Below, piece after piece: positions 1 through 11,600 of a DNA stretch of 64,000 bases (positions within the stretch are counted from its first letter, which is position 1; each line of letters starts with the position of its first letter). The DNA is from Parus major (taxonomy: Eukaryota > Chordata > Aves > Passeriformes > Paridae). The stretch spans positions 9,569,403 through 9,633,402 of the forward strand of contig NC_031768.1 of assembly GCF_001522545.3 (NCBI RefSeq), given 5' to 3'. The notes beneath the pieces were generated by a model. That model searched no databases. It was not told where the DNA came from and saw only the letters and a program-made list of their open reading frames with translations. The position numbers were made by a program, and so were the translations under genes.

Positions 1-1010
1 TATTGCAAAAGAACTTTATTAAATGCTTTCAGAGAACTGAACAGATTATATCTACCTGAAGAGAAGTGGATGAATTACTGAAAGTAAAAAATGTTAAGGT
101 AACCTTTAGGTCATCTATTTCTTTCCCCTTGTTATTTTCTATTACTTATTTTGTAAGACCTTGCCCAATGTGAAATCTTGTGAGTAGCAATGCTTCCAAC
201 TATACCATGTTCAAGAGAGATTTATTTTCCTTTCATCCAAGTGTCCTAATATTTATTTAGAATGTGTTGTAGGCTGTGCAGCAAGACTTAAACCTGATGG
301 AAACCCCCAAGGCAAGGAGAGGATGTTTGAATGGGTGGTGCTGCAGGTTGCTTCATTTTCCAGCTGCTTCCTATAATTCAGGGAATGCTATAAACTTGAA
401 TTTAATCCATGAAGCATGGCTGTGCTGTTCTCCCTATAAACTGTCCCCTTCTTGCTGCTCTCTCCTTCTCCTGATGGTTTGAGATTGGATGTTTCTAGAG
501 AGATTTTGAGAAATACATATTTCAGTGCACATCACTTGTGTAAGCTGGGTATAAACTGAAGATCTTTAGGTTTGATCTGCAATAAAATCTCCTCAAGGTT
601 TTGGTGTCATTTTGACAGATGGGGCAGGGGGGATTTGTAATCCTTTCCATTTTAGTACAGGTGGCTTAAGCTGCAGCTCAGACTAAGTCTAGATTTGGTC
701 TTTTTGCCTGCATTCTAGGAGCTGCTTTATGGACTTGTTAATGTAAGGATGGGCAGAACAAAGGGTTAGCCATGATAAATACCTGAGTTACTGCTCACAG
801 AGCAGAGGGACTGCTGACTGGAAATGCAGTAAATGCTCATGCCACTTAGCTTATTTTCCCTCTCTGGTGTGTAATAACTGGGTATAATATATGGGTGCAG
901 TTGAGTACCTGTGCTACTGTGGTTTTTAGTTTTATTTCTATTTTTTTATAAGAATTCCCTTGCCATCTGTGTGGAACATCACGTCTTTGCCAGTTTGTCA
1001 AGAATCAGTT
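1..1010. other. Unique AT-rich non-coding DNA
   Basis: No gene or repeat is recognised here. The only methionine-started frame of note (276-482) is 68 codons of low-information sequence and has no motif. CpG is almost absent (one, near 980), as expected of methylated vertebrate DNA. It is followed directly by a SINE. Confidence 0.6.
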
Positions 1011-1012
1011 AT

Positions 1013-1137
1013 TCCCACAGAATAGTCTGAGTTGGAAGGATCATCAAGCCCAGCTCTTTAGCAGATGGCCCACAGGGGAATGAACCCACAGCCTTGGCAG
1101 TGTTAGCAGCATGCTCTGGCCAGCTGAGCTAGTCCCA
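1013..1137 (-). mobile_element. tRNA-Ile/CR1 composite SINE (TguSINE1-like)
   Basis: Read on the minus strand, 1137-1067 is a degenerate tRNA. The Pol III A box TAGCTCAGCTGG (1131-1120) matches the consensus. The decayed B box GGTTCATTCCC (1086-1076) is followed by CTGTGGGCC, and the layout follows tRNA-Ile (TGCTAAC..TGCCAAGG in the anticodon and variable part). From about 1060 down to 1013 the sequence turns into a CR1 3' end (TTGATGATCCTTCCAACTC, then ATTCTGTG). A tRNA-Ile head joined to a CR1 tail is the architecture of TguSINE1, a passerine SINE mobilised by CR1. The copy is diverged and no clear target-site duplication is visible. It is the most lineage-informative element in the window. 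Confidence 0.82.
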
Positions 1138-3519
1138 GGGTCTTTTCATTGTGGTTAAAACATTTCAGAAGTAACCACCCACCTGGAGCACTTCTCAGAA
1201 TATGAGTAGTGATCTAATGAATGATGAAAGCAAAATTCAAGGGGTTTTAAATTTTTAATTTTTTTTCTGTATTTTGAATATTGATTCTACTACTGGCTGT
1301 GACATAAATGGGAGCTACAGTCTGATTTTTTGCATACATTAATGTGGGTGAGTGATCTCCAAATAACAGAGTATGTTTTTGAGGACTTTCAGTTCATTAT
1401 TGCAGAATTTTTTTTTTTTCTAGGACAGTTTTTGACTAAAATCTCAAAAACATGAAACATTGATTCCTGTGTTAAAACAATATACAGATAATGCTCTGTG
1501 TTCCTTACAGTTAAGCCCTTTAGCTGCCTCCTCAACATTAATTCATCTAAGTTTTCCAGACTGACTTTTTAAATGAAGTATTGTGATTGCATTAAGCTTT
1601 CCTGCTACTCTGCAGTTTCATATAGTGTTGACAGATCCTGGTCACTGAATATACTGCTTTTAAAGTAATTAAATAATTTGATCTCTATGAAAATGTCTTC
1701 AGGTGAAATCTGGAAAATAATGTGGATGGGGCTCTCAGACAGAAGCCACTGCTGACAGGAGAGCATTGTTCTATCACCCAGAGAGGTGGGAGGAGTGGGA
1801 GACTTGATTGGGAGGTAATTATTTTTCATTCTCATGTTGAACTACCAAAGTGTCAGGTGTATTAGAAAGGCTCTGTGATAGTGCTCTGGGCATTTCTCCT
1901 TAGCAGTTCCTCAGAACAGTGAATAACCATTTGGATAATATTGGGATGGACACGATTTTTAAAGGTTTCATATTTGTAATAAAAAGTGTAATGCAAATCA
2001 TCAGATAGGCAGAATGGGACAGAGTTGAGAATGCATTAAACCACCATGAATTTTATGAAACAAGATGATGAAGTATATTAGAATAAGATGCACAGCAGCT
2101 ACATCTTACACCTAAAAAGGTGTTTTCCTTTCTCATGTTTGTCAAATCTCTGATACTTTTTCTTACTTGTTGGTCTCATGCAGTATTTGTAACCTTGATT
2201 AGATTTGTTTTGAGCTCAAGTTTGTGCTTTTAATTTAGTCCTCTGCACCATTTGTGTGCTGCACTCTCTTTATTACTCTCCCTCTGTGATTCTAACAGAA
2301 CATATTAACATTGATTGAAGTCTCCAGCAGCTTGTTCCATGTGCTTCACAGGCATTTAGTCCTGTATTCACTTTCAATGTGACAATTAAAATCACTTTAG
2401 TTCATGTCACTGGAATTAATTGCTGGCATTGCAGGTGACTGGGAATTCAGCTGGCTCAGGACTCAGCTGTGCTTGGTAGTTTTCATGTCATCATACTTTC
2501 AATGGCCTAAAAAGTGAGTAAAGGAGAGTGAAATATCTCCATGAAGTGATTTGAAGGTTTCTGACTCTAAAAAACTGTAAGCAGATTATGTATTCCTTAT
2601 AATGTGAAATGCACTTTGAAGTATAAACTGTCCAGGGCAATTCTTAGCAGAGACACGTTTTTGCCTCACCTCTTAAATATCTCCTCAAAATACATATGTA
2701 AAGTAATAGGGGATTAATAGATGATTGATAAATTGATTTTCCAGCTACTGACTTCATAAGGAAGAATGTTGACTTTGATATTATGGTATATAACTCAGGA
2801 TCCAAAGGAGCACAGATTTAACTTAGCAGCAGCTGTCAGAGAGGGAAGGAGAATTTCTTTTGATGCCATAGGGATGTGGTAGCCTTCAGCACAGACTGCA
2901 TTTTATAGCAATAGTTTTTTGTTTACTAATTGGATATGGCAGGAGAACAGAGAAATATGTTAACTGTAATATTTTGAATACTGGGGATAATTTAATACAA
3001 CCCTTAAAAATTGAAAGAGATATATGAAATAAAGATGATGCTTTTTGCTCCTTTATTTTTCATATCTCTCCTGCAATCCTAGGGACTTTTTTTTTCTTCA
3101 TTCTTTCAGTTGGCTTCTAGGGTCTGACTTTGCTGGTTTTTTTAACACTGGACACATGTTAGGAAGTGTTTCAGGTTGCTGTTCCCACCTGCCAGTAGGA
3201 ATAAGATGACATCCAGAAAAAATAGCATTGCTTTTAAAGCTCAGTGGTTACAGTTTGGGAAAAAACATGTGCCAAGTAGAAAACTCTGAACATTTGCAAG
3301 CACATACTCCTAAGAAGACATTTTTGGGATCAGGCTTTTGCAAGGGTGAAAACAATTGTTCTTTTATAAAACCTGGTTTTCACTACCTACATTTTACGTT
3401 TTTAAATTTTCCTCTACTGCTATTTACTAATTATCTGTCTTCCTGTGCTTATGTTCTCACATTCTCATGTATATTGATCTTTACATCAAAGGGCATCTCA
3501 AAGTAAATATTTAGCAATG
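1138..3519. other. Unique AT-rich non-coding DNA
   Basis: No gene, repeat family or RNA gene is recognised. Stop codons are frequent in all frames and CpG is very rare (about one per kb). Short homopolymers (for example T runs near 1413 and 3089) are the only structure noted. Confidence 0.55.
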
Positions 3520-3660
3520 TGTTAATGAAAAAACAAATGCACAATCAAAAAATAAAAAGCAAACAAGCAAAACTAAAAAGCCCACTAACAAACAAAGCCA
3601 AAATAACCACCAGTACCCACCCCGCCCTCCAAACAATGTCAAACAAACCCAAGTTTTACA
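3520..3660. repeat. A-rich low-complexity tract with C interruptions
   Basis: The plus strand is dominated by A runs broken by C and G (AAACAAATGC, AAAAAGCAAACAAGC, CCACCCCGCCC). The composition is strongly strand-asymmetric, and similar tracts recur at 15965-16010, 17607-17694 and 61158-61205. It is a simple-sequence tract with no coding signal. Confidence 0.7.
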
Positions 3661-6271
3661 ATTTCTCATGTGTCAGTGGAAATCTTTGAGTCTTGTCACT
3701 GAGTGCATCTGTGTTTCTGATAACTGAATTACTTCCCTTCTTTTCCTAAGCTGGACAATGTATTTTCTGGGAGGTCTCTTTAGATCTACCTTGAACCTTA
3801 TGTCACCCTATTTGCGTCTGTCAGCATCTTCTTGGGCACAGCCAAGTGCCAGAAGCCTGTATTTACCCCTCTCCAAAAGGGGAACACCCTGAAAACATTA
3901 CCATAACTGATCACTCCATCTTTCTCTTTGTGCTCCCCCAAGAAACTTTATCATGACTCTTACAGAAAATATTTTGGAGGTGGCTTTAGATCAATGGTCA
4001 TCATTAGTAATAATGAACTGTATGTTTCCACCTCCTCCTCTGATTTTCATTTTCATCCTATATCCTCTACATGTAGTCATAAAAATTCTTTAGGATGGGC
4101 AGCATCATTTTGCTGGAACTCATGGACAACACTGGGGGTTTGTTCCTGCACATCTCTGTGAGAACCTTCCACCTTGAGATGATTTACTGATCAAAAATGG
4201 AGAACAGAACCCTTCCACTTCAAGCATGAGGAAATAATATTGTGGGTGAGGAATAGAGTCCCACATTTCCCTTTTCCAGCCTCTGTCTGTGCTTGTCCCA
4301 AGGCAGTCTAGTGCTTAAATGGCCCCCAGTTGGTGCTGGGGCAACCAACGCCCTTTGGAAATCCAGCCTCAAAGCTGGGAGGTGTCACAACTCCTGATCA
4401 GAGGACTGGTGTGTGAAATAGTCCATTCCCAGGAAAAAATTAAAGGTTTTGTTTTGCAGCACCTCTTGCTATTTCAATCTTTATATCTAACTTCTACTCA
4501 TTAACTGCTATTTCTGTCTTATTTTCAGACGATTGAAGAAATATTTCTTATACTCCAATGGAGTTATCACACTCCACTGGAGGGTTTATTTTTTAAATGC
4601 CAAGCTGTAATTGTTGCCAGTTTTTATTTCTGTTTAATTTCTTTTTCTCTTGAATTTAGTATTAATTGATGAAAAATATGGATACTCCAGTATCTATATT
4701 TGTATTGATTGCAATTTTTCTTTTTCGATATATTATATAATTAATTTTGCTAGCTCGTGATGCTAAGATGCTGAACAAAGGATTTTGGTGACAGTGTTGG
4801 AATTTGAAATGGTAAAAGATTTTGGCAAAAATTTCAGGGGTAAATTTGACAAAAGGTTGGAAAGATCAGAAGAATGACCAGCAATAAATTTTTGTTTGTT
4901 TAGAGAGTTTTAGAGTTCTAGAATATTTTGCCTTTGCTACTCACTAGATCCAGATATTGCATTCGAGGTTAATATTCAGTAAGGTAATAAAAGAATCTTC
5001 AGGGTAAACTTAAAATAAGAAAATTGTTAAAATGTCACAACCTTCAAGAGAACTACTTTTAAAGCTCTATAGACATGGAATTAGAGCAGTCAAAATGGGT
5101 GGAGGAGAGAAGAAATGTAATTCTGTTTCAAACTGTAGCTGGATTTATTTATTTATCAAAGTTTCATTGTCAATAAAATACATGCTTAGAGAACTTTAAT
5201 GCCTGTTGACTTCTTGATTTAGAGTTATAATTTGTAGCCAGTTTTGGCTGAAAGGTTCTGCAAAACTTTTAAGGAAAAATAATTTTTTTAATAATCTTTT
5301 TGTTTTCTCCTAACCAGATAGGACGATACTGGTTTCTGTTCATGTAAATACTCTGTTGTAGCAAAGAGTGCTGGTTTTGTGTTGTTACATGCTTTTCTCT
5401 TTCTTCTGGTTTTCCTCCCTGTTTTCAGTGGGATACAAAAAGTCATTTTCCATCAGCGCTTTCCCAGAATCAGAAGCTTTAGGTGTTTTTTATCAGATTT
5501 TTAGGATTTTCTTTTCTTTGCAGAGTGACATCATGCTTCCTCATACAGAAAAGTGGGAAGAGAATCTTAAATTGTTTTGACAAACACATTGAATATTTTA
5601 CCTTTTTAAATTCAAGGTAGGAAAAATTGCATTTATTGTGGGCTTTTTATTTAACTTCAATTACTCTAGCCAACTGAAATTACAGTGCTGGAGGTTTTTC
5701 AAAATTTATCCTGAGGATATTGCAGTTACAATATTTGAATAGAGTTTTTCTTTACTAAGAAAATTTTAACTTCATAATGTTTTTGAGGTGAAGACTAGAG
5801 CCTCTCTTCTACCTTTTGCAAACTCTGTGGCAAGAAATATTTAATTTCATAGAACTCTTCCAAAATGCTTAGGAAATAATGTTCTAGCAGGTTCCCTACT
5901 CTGTGAGCTGGTGTACTTGCAATAGTTTATTTTATACCATTTGACAACTTGATGTCCAATTTTGTAGCTCCAGAGCCAAAAAATGTCTAATATGCAAAGG
6001 GCATGTTTTCAAAGTGCTCTGTCTACACCAAAAATTAAAATGAAAAAAAATAAATCTAGAAACCAAAACAAACACAGCTTGCCTGTGTAGAAAGTCTTTT
6101 TTAGAATAACTCTTCTTTTCCCATAGCTATTAGGACAAATATATATAAACTTTTAGAAATAGCAATAAATTGATGGGATGACAACACCAAACACAACAGA
6201 AGGACACAAATCTGCTATTTTCCAAGAAAAATTTCTAGCAGAGAAAAGTCAGCAATATCCCACTATTGTTC
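3661..6271. other. Unique AT-rich non-coding DNA
   Basis: No gene or interspersed repeat is recognised. Short open frames at 3928-4161, 4319-4504 and 5368-5580 are under 80 codons, lack family motifs and have no convincing splice context. Confidence 0.5.
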
Positions 6272-6306
6272 CTTTTTTTTTTTTCTTTTTTTTTTTTCCT
6301 CTTTTT
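6272..6306. repeat. Poly(T) tract with C interruptions
   Basis: A 12-base T run, a C, a 12-base T run and further T/C-rich sequence. On the minus strand it gives the lysine-rich tail of a spurious 155-codon frame (6235-6702). It could be the A-tail of an old minus-strand retroposon, but no body is recognised next to it. Confidence 0.7.
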
Positions 6307-8620
6307 GTTGCTGTTGCATATGTGTGTGCTGGATGATCTTGATGACAGAGTATGTATTAAGATTCTCCTGCTGCTTGTCCATGCTGTGTGACAAAAACAC
6401 TCCAGGAAAAAGCTGCTGAAGTGCTCATGAGAGTGGGCAGTGAGGCTCTTACAAGGTGTGAAGCAGGAGGAGATGGGGGAGTTGGTGCAGCTGCTTGGCT
6501 GTTGTGCAGCTCGATGGAGCTGTGCAGGCAAGGATGTGTTTGGCACTTCCTCTGTGATGGGCACTTCATCTTTAAAGTTGTGGGGAACCCTTAACTCCTG
6601 ATGAGGCCCATTAAAATTTAGGATATATTCTGCTATGTAAAATAAAGGCCTGTAGCTTAAAAAACACTTGATGAGAATAGAAAGTGGTTTGACTACATAC
6701 ACATTTTGAGCACATATCTGAGCTTAAAACTTAAGGGCTGTTTACGAAGCCCATCTTAGCTTTAAGAGGTGGTTGTGATAATGCCCACAAGACTTAAATT
6801 TAGAAGCATCTCTCTCTTGCCAAAATCAGATACTTTACTACAAAGTAGGAAATCAACTTCATGATCAGAACATCAGAAAGCACACAGAGGAAATCTTTCA
6901 TGGCTGTCATTAGTCATACTTAGTTTTCAATATTGTGAAAGCTGGTTTATGCTTTATATAGGCCTCCTGCTGAAAATGACTTTATTTCATCAGCCAGTTT
7001 CTGCTTTTTTGCCCTTCCCTAGAGGTCTTGCACTAAAGGAAATCTGTTGATTATCGCCAGATTATATTTATGTGCCTTCCATCCTCAGCATATCTCCTCT
7101 GTTCTTCTGTGCATTGACTCATAATAAGTATTCCTCTTTTTTTTTAATTTTATTTTTGTAGTGGTTTTCTTTTCCTCAGAAACTAATTTTCTGCTTATTG
7201 CAGCAGCTGTATGTTCTGGAGAATATTCTATTCCTGGTGTTTTACTGTATATTTGACGAAAAGATAATTTCTTTACCTTTTCCAGTAAATACAAATATGG
7301 TTTTCTGTTGTCAGAGAAAAAAAAAGTTTTTCTATTGTGTTCATTCTGTGTTCAGAAATAAACTATTGAACTGTGACCTGAAATATCTTCTTAATCCTTA
7401 TCCACTGTATTTGATATCCATTGATCAACTCCAGATTTCATCATCTCTTGTGGATTTGGTTGAAGTTGCTTCATAACTTCTTTGTTTGAACTTTCTGGAG
7501 GTTTTTAAGAACAATTTTAATTTTTTTTGTTTGATTGGTTTGGGTTTTTTTTTTTTAGTTGTTTTGGTTTACCTCAAATAGTGCAACACATGTATTGGTG
7601 AGGTAAAATATATAACATGTTTGAGAGACAAAAATCATAGAAAATAGCACTTGCATTGTTTGATGCTTCCTGAGAATGTAGGTGTGCTGTTCCATTATTG
7701 TTCCTTTGTAGGAGTAATTTGCTTTATTGCTCTTGCATTCTTTCCTGTTTCTCAAAGGGTTCCATATGGCAGCAAGACAATGGCCATATATGAGCATTTT
7801 TGTTTTAGTTCTAGCTCGGCATCAAAATTCAAAGAAATGGATAGTCTTAATGTTTTTTTGCAATATATCAATAGCAGTCTGCATGTGTCAATAAATCAGT
7901 CTAAAAGCTCCTGGGAAAGAGTGGTTTACCTGTTATGTAAGAAGAAAGCATTGCATTTTTAAAGCAATTTTCATTTGCTGTTATGGAAGGGTAACAGGTT
8001 CACTACAAATGATGCTCCCTCTCATTGGAGTGCAGATTTGTGGCTATCTTGCGTTCACATGTTGATCTCCCAAGCACCATACCTCTTGGGCCTCATTTTC
8101 ATTGTGATTAACTCACCTTCATTTGGCATCACAGCTCTGGGTAACAGAAGTGACAAGGTAGATTTTTTTGACCTGAGTGTTCCTGTTTTGAGTGCCTGAA
8201 CAGATTGATTGTGGCAGAGGAGGAGTGTGGGGGGGTGATTTGGGTTTGTTTTGTTCAAAAGATATGGTGAAGTCTTCCGTGTCTCTTCCCTCTGTAGTAA
8301 CTCTCTCTAGGGCTGTCTCACTGCTCCAGACAGTTACAGACAGTAATAAACTCCACCCTGAATTTTGGTAATTACACCATGGAGGAGATGAAAGTTAAAG
8401 ACAGAGGGAATGCTTTCAGTGACAAGCTGCACTATTAATGAACACTGAGGAGTGGAACAGGCTGTTTTAACCTCAAAAAGCATTGGTCAGACTTTGACTG
8501 CTTTTTCCCACCTCTAAATTTTTTTCCAGCAAAATCTGGGCGAGTGAAACCATAGGAGGAGGGAATAGCTCCAGCTGAACAACTGACATGCCTTCTTATA
8601 TTTACTCCTGTGTTCATTGC
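6307..8620. other. Unique non-coding DNA
   Basis: No gene or known repeat is recognised. T/G-rich simple stretches occur at about 7509-7570 (GGTTTGGGTTTTTTTTTTTT type) and 8229-8253. Overlapping frames of 70-155 codons at 6235-6702 and 7198-8258 on both strands show no motif and are taken as chance. Confidence 0.5.
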
Positions 8621-8623
8621 AAG

Positions 8624-9397
8624 TGTGGGGGTGTGGAATCCCAAAAGATACGGGGTTAGCGTCTATGTCTCAAACACCAATAGGCTGGATGGCTGTGGAG
8701 CCAGCCAAGGACTGTTGGGAACAACAGACAAGAACTGTTGGTAATAACGTGCCCCACTCATGGGAAAGAGCAAGATGTGGCTGGAGAAGGGGGTCATGTG
8801 GAGGTAGGATAGCACTTTCTGTGATAAACATCCTTGTTCTCATTCCTGGAGATGAGCACAACACAGTACAGCACAAGAGAAAGAATGAGGTCGAGAACTG
8901 GGCTTGGATTCTAGGGTGATCAGGACCACCCAAGACACCTAAAGCCTCTGATCCAATTCCCATTCCAGGAAGGTCTGAAAGAATGGACATGGTAACTAAT
9001 TTGCATAGAAAGCAAGAAACTTCTCTTCAGGGCAGGGAAAGAGGTATATATACTGTTAAAAAAGAGGTATCCCCACCAAGCCTGGCTGTGCACCCCAGGA
9101 CCCTGAACATTGGCTGTACCAATGTTGGAACAAGGACTGGTGATATCTTTTTCTCTTTTTCTTATTTTTTTTTCCCTTTACCTTCCTTCTTTCATCATCT
9201 TACCCCTTTATCCAAAACCTGCTGCCATTCCCTTATACAGTAGGTCAGGGACTAACATACCAATTTCCATACCAAGTGTGTAATTTATGACTGAAACTTC
9301 GGGAGTTTTTGCAGATCCTCTGACATCTGTTATTCTTTCAACCACAAGCATTTATGAACCTTGGGAGCTCCCTTCCCATTAAGGGTGGGATATCACA
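8624..9397 (+). mobile_element. Probable ERVL-like solo LTR
   Basis: The block starts with TGTGGGGGTG and ends with GGGTGGGATATCACA, giving the TG...CA ends of a retroviral LTR. Inside are an octamer ATTTGCAT (8999-9006) and a TATA box TATATATA (9045-9052). The final 250 bp (ACTTCGGGAGTTTTTGCAG to GGGAGCTCCCTTCCC) resembles, from memory, the 3' part of passerine ERVL LTRs. Flanks gcaag/ggagg are only a weak 5-bp target-site match, so the exact ends are uncertain. No retroviral gag, pol or env remnant lies beside it, which fits a solo LTR left by recombination. A repeat-library search would settle the family. Confidence 0.55.
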
Positions 9398-9444
9398 GGA
9401 GGTTAGTTTTGCTTTGTCTTAGGATTGTGTCTTGGCTGACAATG

Positions 9445-9632
9445 TAGAATTATAAAACCATTAAGGCTGGAAAAGGCCTCCAAAATCAAGTCCAGCCATT
9501 AACCCAGCCATGTGTGCCACTCAACCATAAACCCAAGAGCCACATTTGAACACTGATTCCACCACTTTCCTGGGCACCTGTTCCAATACCTCTTATAACC
9601 CTTTCCACGTGGAAATGTTTCCTAATGTGTTG
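9445..9632 (-). mobile_element. CR1 LINE 3'-end fragment
   Basis: Minus-strand CR1 tail. On the plus strand it begins TAGAATTATAAAACCATTAA, a decayed copy of the CR1 terminal TAGAATCATAGAA. It then follows the CR1 3' end through GGCTGGAAAAGGCCTCCAAA, GTCCAGCCATTAACCCAGC, CCACCACTTTCCTGGGCA-type sequence and TTTCCTAATG. It is a 5'-truncated copy of about 190 bp, moderately diverged, and lies 50 bp after the LTR-like block. Confidence 0.85.
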
Positions 9633-9639
9633 GGGTAGG

Positions 9640-10330
9640 GACTATCAGGGTTTATATGCATTAGTTATGTCTAGGACAGTGGAGTCCCAACCTGACAGCT
9701 GTTATTAAATCCTGCCAGTAGGTACTTGAATTAGTAGTCTATTGAATTCTATGCATTTTACATAAATTATAAAAAGTGGTTTAGCACTTTAGGTTTGGAT
9801 TTTTTTTTTGCTGTTTCATGGGTTTTTATTAACCACAGGCCATGTTTTTTGTGTAAAAAAACTCCTTTAATTCGTATTTTCTCCACTTGTACTTAAAAAT
9901 GAGGAATTGCAATGAGGCACCACAGGATCTGAGTAAGGGTGTAATAATTTACACGTATGTTAAGCATAATCATTAGTATAGTGCCTAGCAACACAGCAGG
10001 CATGACTTATTACACAATATAGTGTTTGCCTATTGCCTAAGTGGAAGGCAAAGCAGTTCTAACTGATTACATGTTGCAGAGCTCAGTTGAAATAGTCAAT
10101 TTCCCCACTGTTTCTCGTGCATTTTGCAGGAAAACACTGTGATATAGTGTTAGGAATCAATTACAAAGCACTCATTAGGAGGAAATGCATATTGAATATA
10201 TTAATCACTTCCATAATAAATTACATAACCTCACAATAAAAGCACACATATTCTATTGGTAAATAGCTTATCATAATCTAAGATTCTTTTTCCTTTTATT
10301 ACTTAATTAAATCTATAAATAAGAGAGCAA
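9640..10330. other. AT-rich block, possible conserved non-coding element
   Basis: No repeat is recognised. The part from about 10010 to 10330 is rich in ATTA/TAAT homeodomain-type cores, has ATGCAT and ATAAATTACAT, and lacks homopolymer decay, which is the composition typical of developmental non-coding elements. The plus-strand CR1 at 10386 is the next feature. Conservation is inferred from composition only. Confidence 0.3.
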
Positions 10331-10385
10331 GGTGTTGAGGAAATGCCTTACAGGAGCTCAAGCATGGCAAAAGAACAGAAAGCTG

Positions 10386-11175
10386 GGAGGAGTGGTTCAT
10401 ACACCAGAGAGCTGTGCAGCTCTCCAGAAAGACCTTGGAGGGTTGGACACATGGGCAGAGTGGAACTGTCTGAAACTCGTTGAAGGTGAGTGCTGCAGGG
10501 TTCTGCAGCTGGGGAATAATGAGCCCATGCACCAGGGTAGGCTGCTGGAAAGTTGCTCTGGGGAGAAGGACCTGATGGTCTGGGGGGTAACAAGCTGCCC
10601 TGCAGTTCCATTTGTGTCCAAGAGTTGTGGGGGTGATCCTGTTCCTCCATTTAGTCCTGGTAAGGCCAAATCTGGAGTGCTGTGTCCAGCTCTGGGCTCC
10701 TCAGGACAGGAGAGACACGGAGCTCCTGGAGCAGATCCAGCAGAGGGTGACAGAAGATGGAGGGACTGGAGCATCTCAGTGAGGAAAGGCTGAGGGAGCT
10801 GGACCTGTTCAGCCTCGAGAAGAGAGGGCTGAGAGGGGCCCTCATGCCTGTGTGTCAGTGTCTGCAGGGAGGGGACAGGGGATGGAGCAGGCTCTGCTCC
10901 CTGCTCCCAGCAATGGGACAGGAGGAATGGGCAAGAACTGATGGCCAGGAAGTTCCACCTGAACATGAGGAAGAATTTCTTCTGAGCAGTGACCGAGCAC
11001 TGAACAGATTGTCCAGAGAGGGTGTGGAGCCTCCCTCTCTGGAGATATTCCAGAACTATCTGGACACAATCCTGTGCCATGTGTGGTCAGGGATGACTTT
11101 GCTTGAGCAGGGAGGTTGAAGCAAATGACCCATCATGATTTCCTTCTAACCTGACTCATTCTGTGATTCTGTGAA
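10386..11175 (+). mobile_element. CR1 LINE, 5'-truncated, 0.8 kb
   Basis: Plus-strand CR1 covering the degenerate 3' part of ORF2 and the short 3' UTR. Landmarks in order are CATACACCAGAGAGCTGTG (10400), AATGAGCCCATGCACCAGG (10517), GAGAAGGACCTGATGGTC (10563), AAATCTGGAGTGCTGTGTCC (10668), GGAGCATCTCAGTGAGGAAA (10767), CTGAACATGAGGAAGAATTT (10960) and GGAGATATTCCAGAAC (11041). It ends in the CR1 hallmark octamer repeat ATTCTGTGATTCTGTG (11158-11173). The reading frame is broken by many changes. Long open frames on both strands here, including a 227-codon antisense frame (10397-11080), reflect the GC-rich repeat rather than a host gene. The element is dead because it lacks the endonuclease and most of the reverse transcriptase. 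Confidence 0.95.
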
Positions 11176-11600
11176 AATCATGGGACTGAAAGACCATACC
11201 AGCCTGGGAGCCAGTAGCTTTAAAAAGCAAAGATAAGTAACAGGAACTAAGAAGCTCAAATCCATCCATGGTGCCCTCTGAATGTCACCTAAGGGGACAG
11301 TGGGCTGTGTGGGCTGGGCCCTGAGTGGAGGGTGGCAGTGGCAGTGCAGGGCTGGGTACTATGGTGGGTGTTGCCCCCTGGGACCCCACAGCCTTCCAGG
11401 GCAGCCCCCTGGGCCAAGGGGGGCTTTGCTGAGGAGATGGATATTAAGTGATCTTCACTGGGGTGTGGAGATGTAGCACTGTTAGGATTTCTGCTGTGCC
11501 ATGTCCATTTAAAGAACTGTTGATTCAGTCTGCCTGTGCCACTGCTCCACCTTAAACTACGAGCAAAATCAGAACATTCTATTCTTTTTTTCAACCTGTT
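11176..11600. other. GC-rich patch, origin unknown
   Basis: Following the CR1 end, 11260-11480 is clearly richer in G and C than the surroundings (GCAGTGGCAGTGCAGGGC, CCCCCTGGGCC, GGGGGGCTTTGC). The open frames on both strands (11282-11476 and 11289-11594) have no recognisable motif. It may be an unrecognised old repeat or a local GC-conversion spot. Confidence 0.4.

Noticed and set aside
1064..1137. Functional tRNA-Ile gene
   Set aside because: The B box, acceptor stem and anticodon are decayed and the tRNA runs into a CR1 tail, so it is a SINE.
6235..6702. 155-codon minus-strand frame
   Set aside because: Ends in a lysine run from a poly(T) tract and has no recognisable domain; it overlaps equally good frames on the other strand.
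10332..10793. 153-codon plus-strand frame as a gene
   Set aside because: Most of it is the CR1 itself, not in a conserved CR1 ORF2 frame throughout.
10397..11080. Longest open frame in the window, 227 codons, minus strand
   Set aside because: It lies antisense inside a clear CR1 element. Length comes from the GC-rich repeat and there is no domain.
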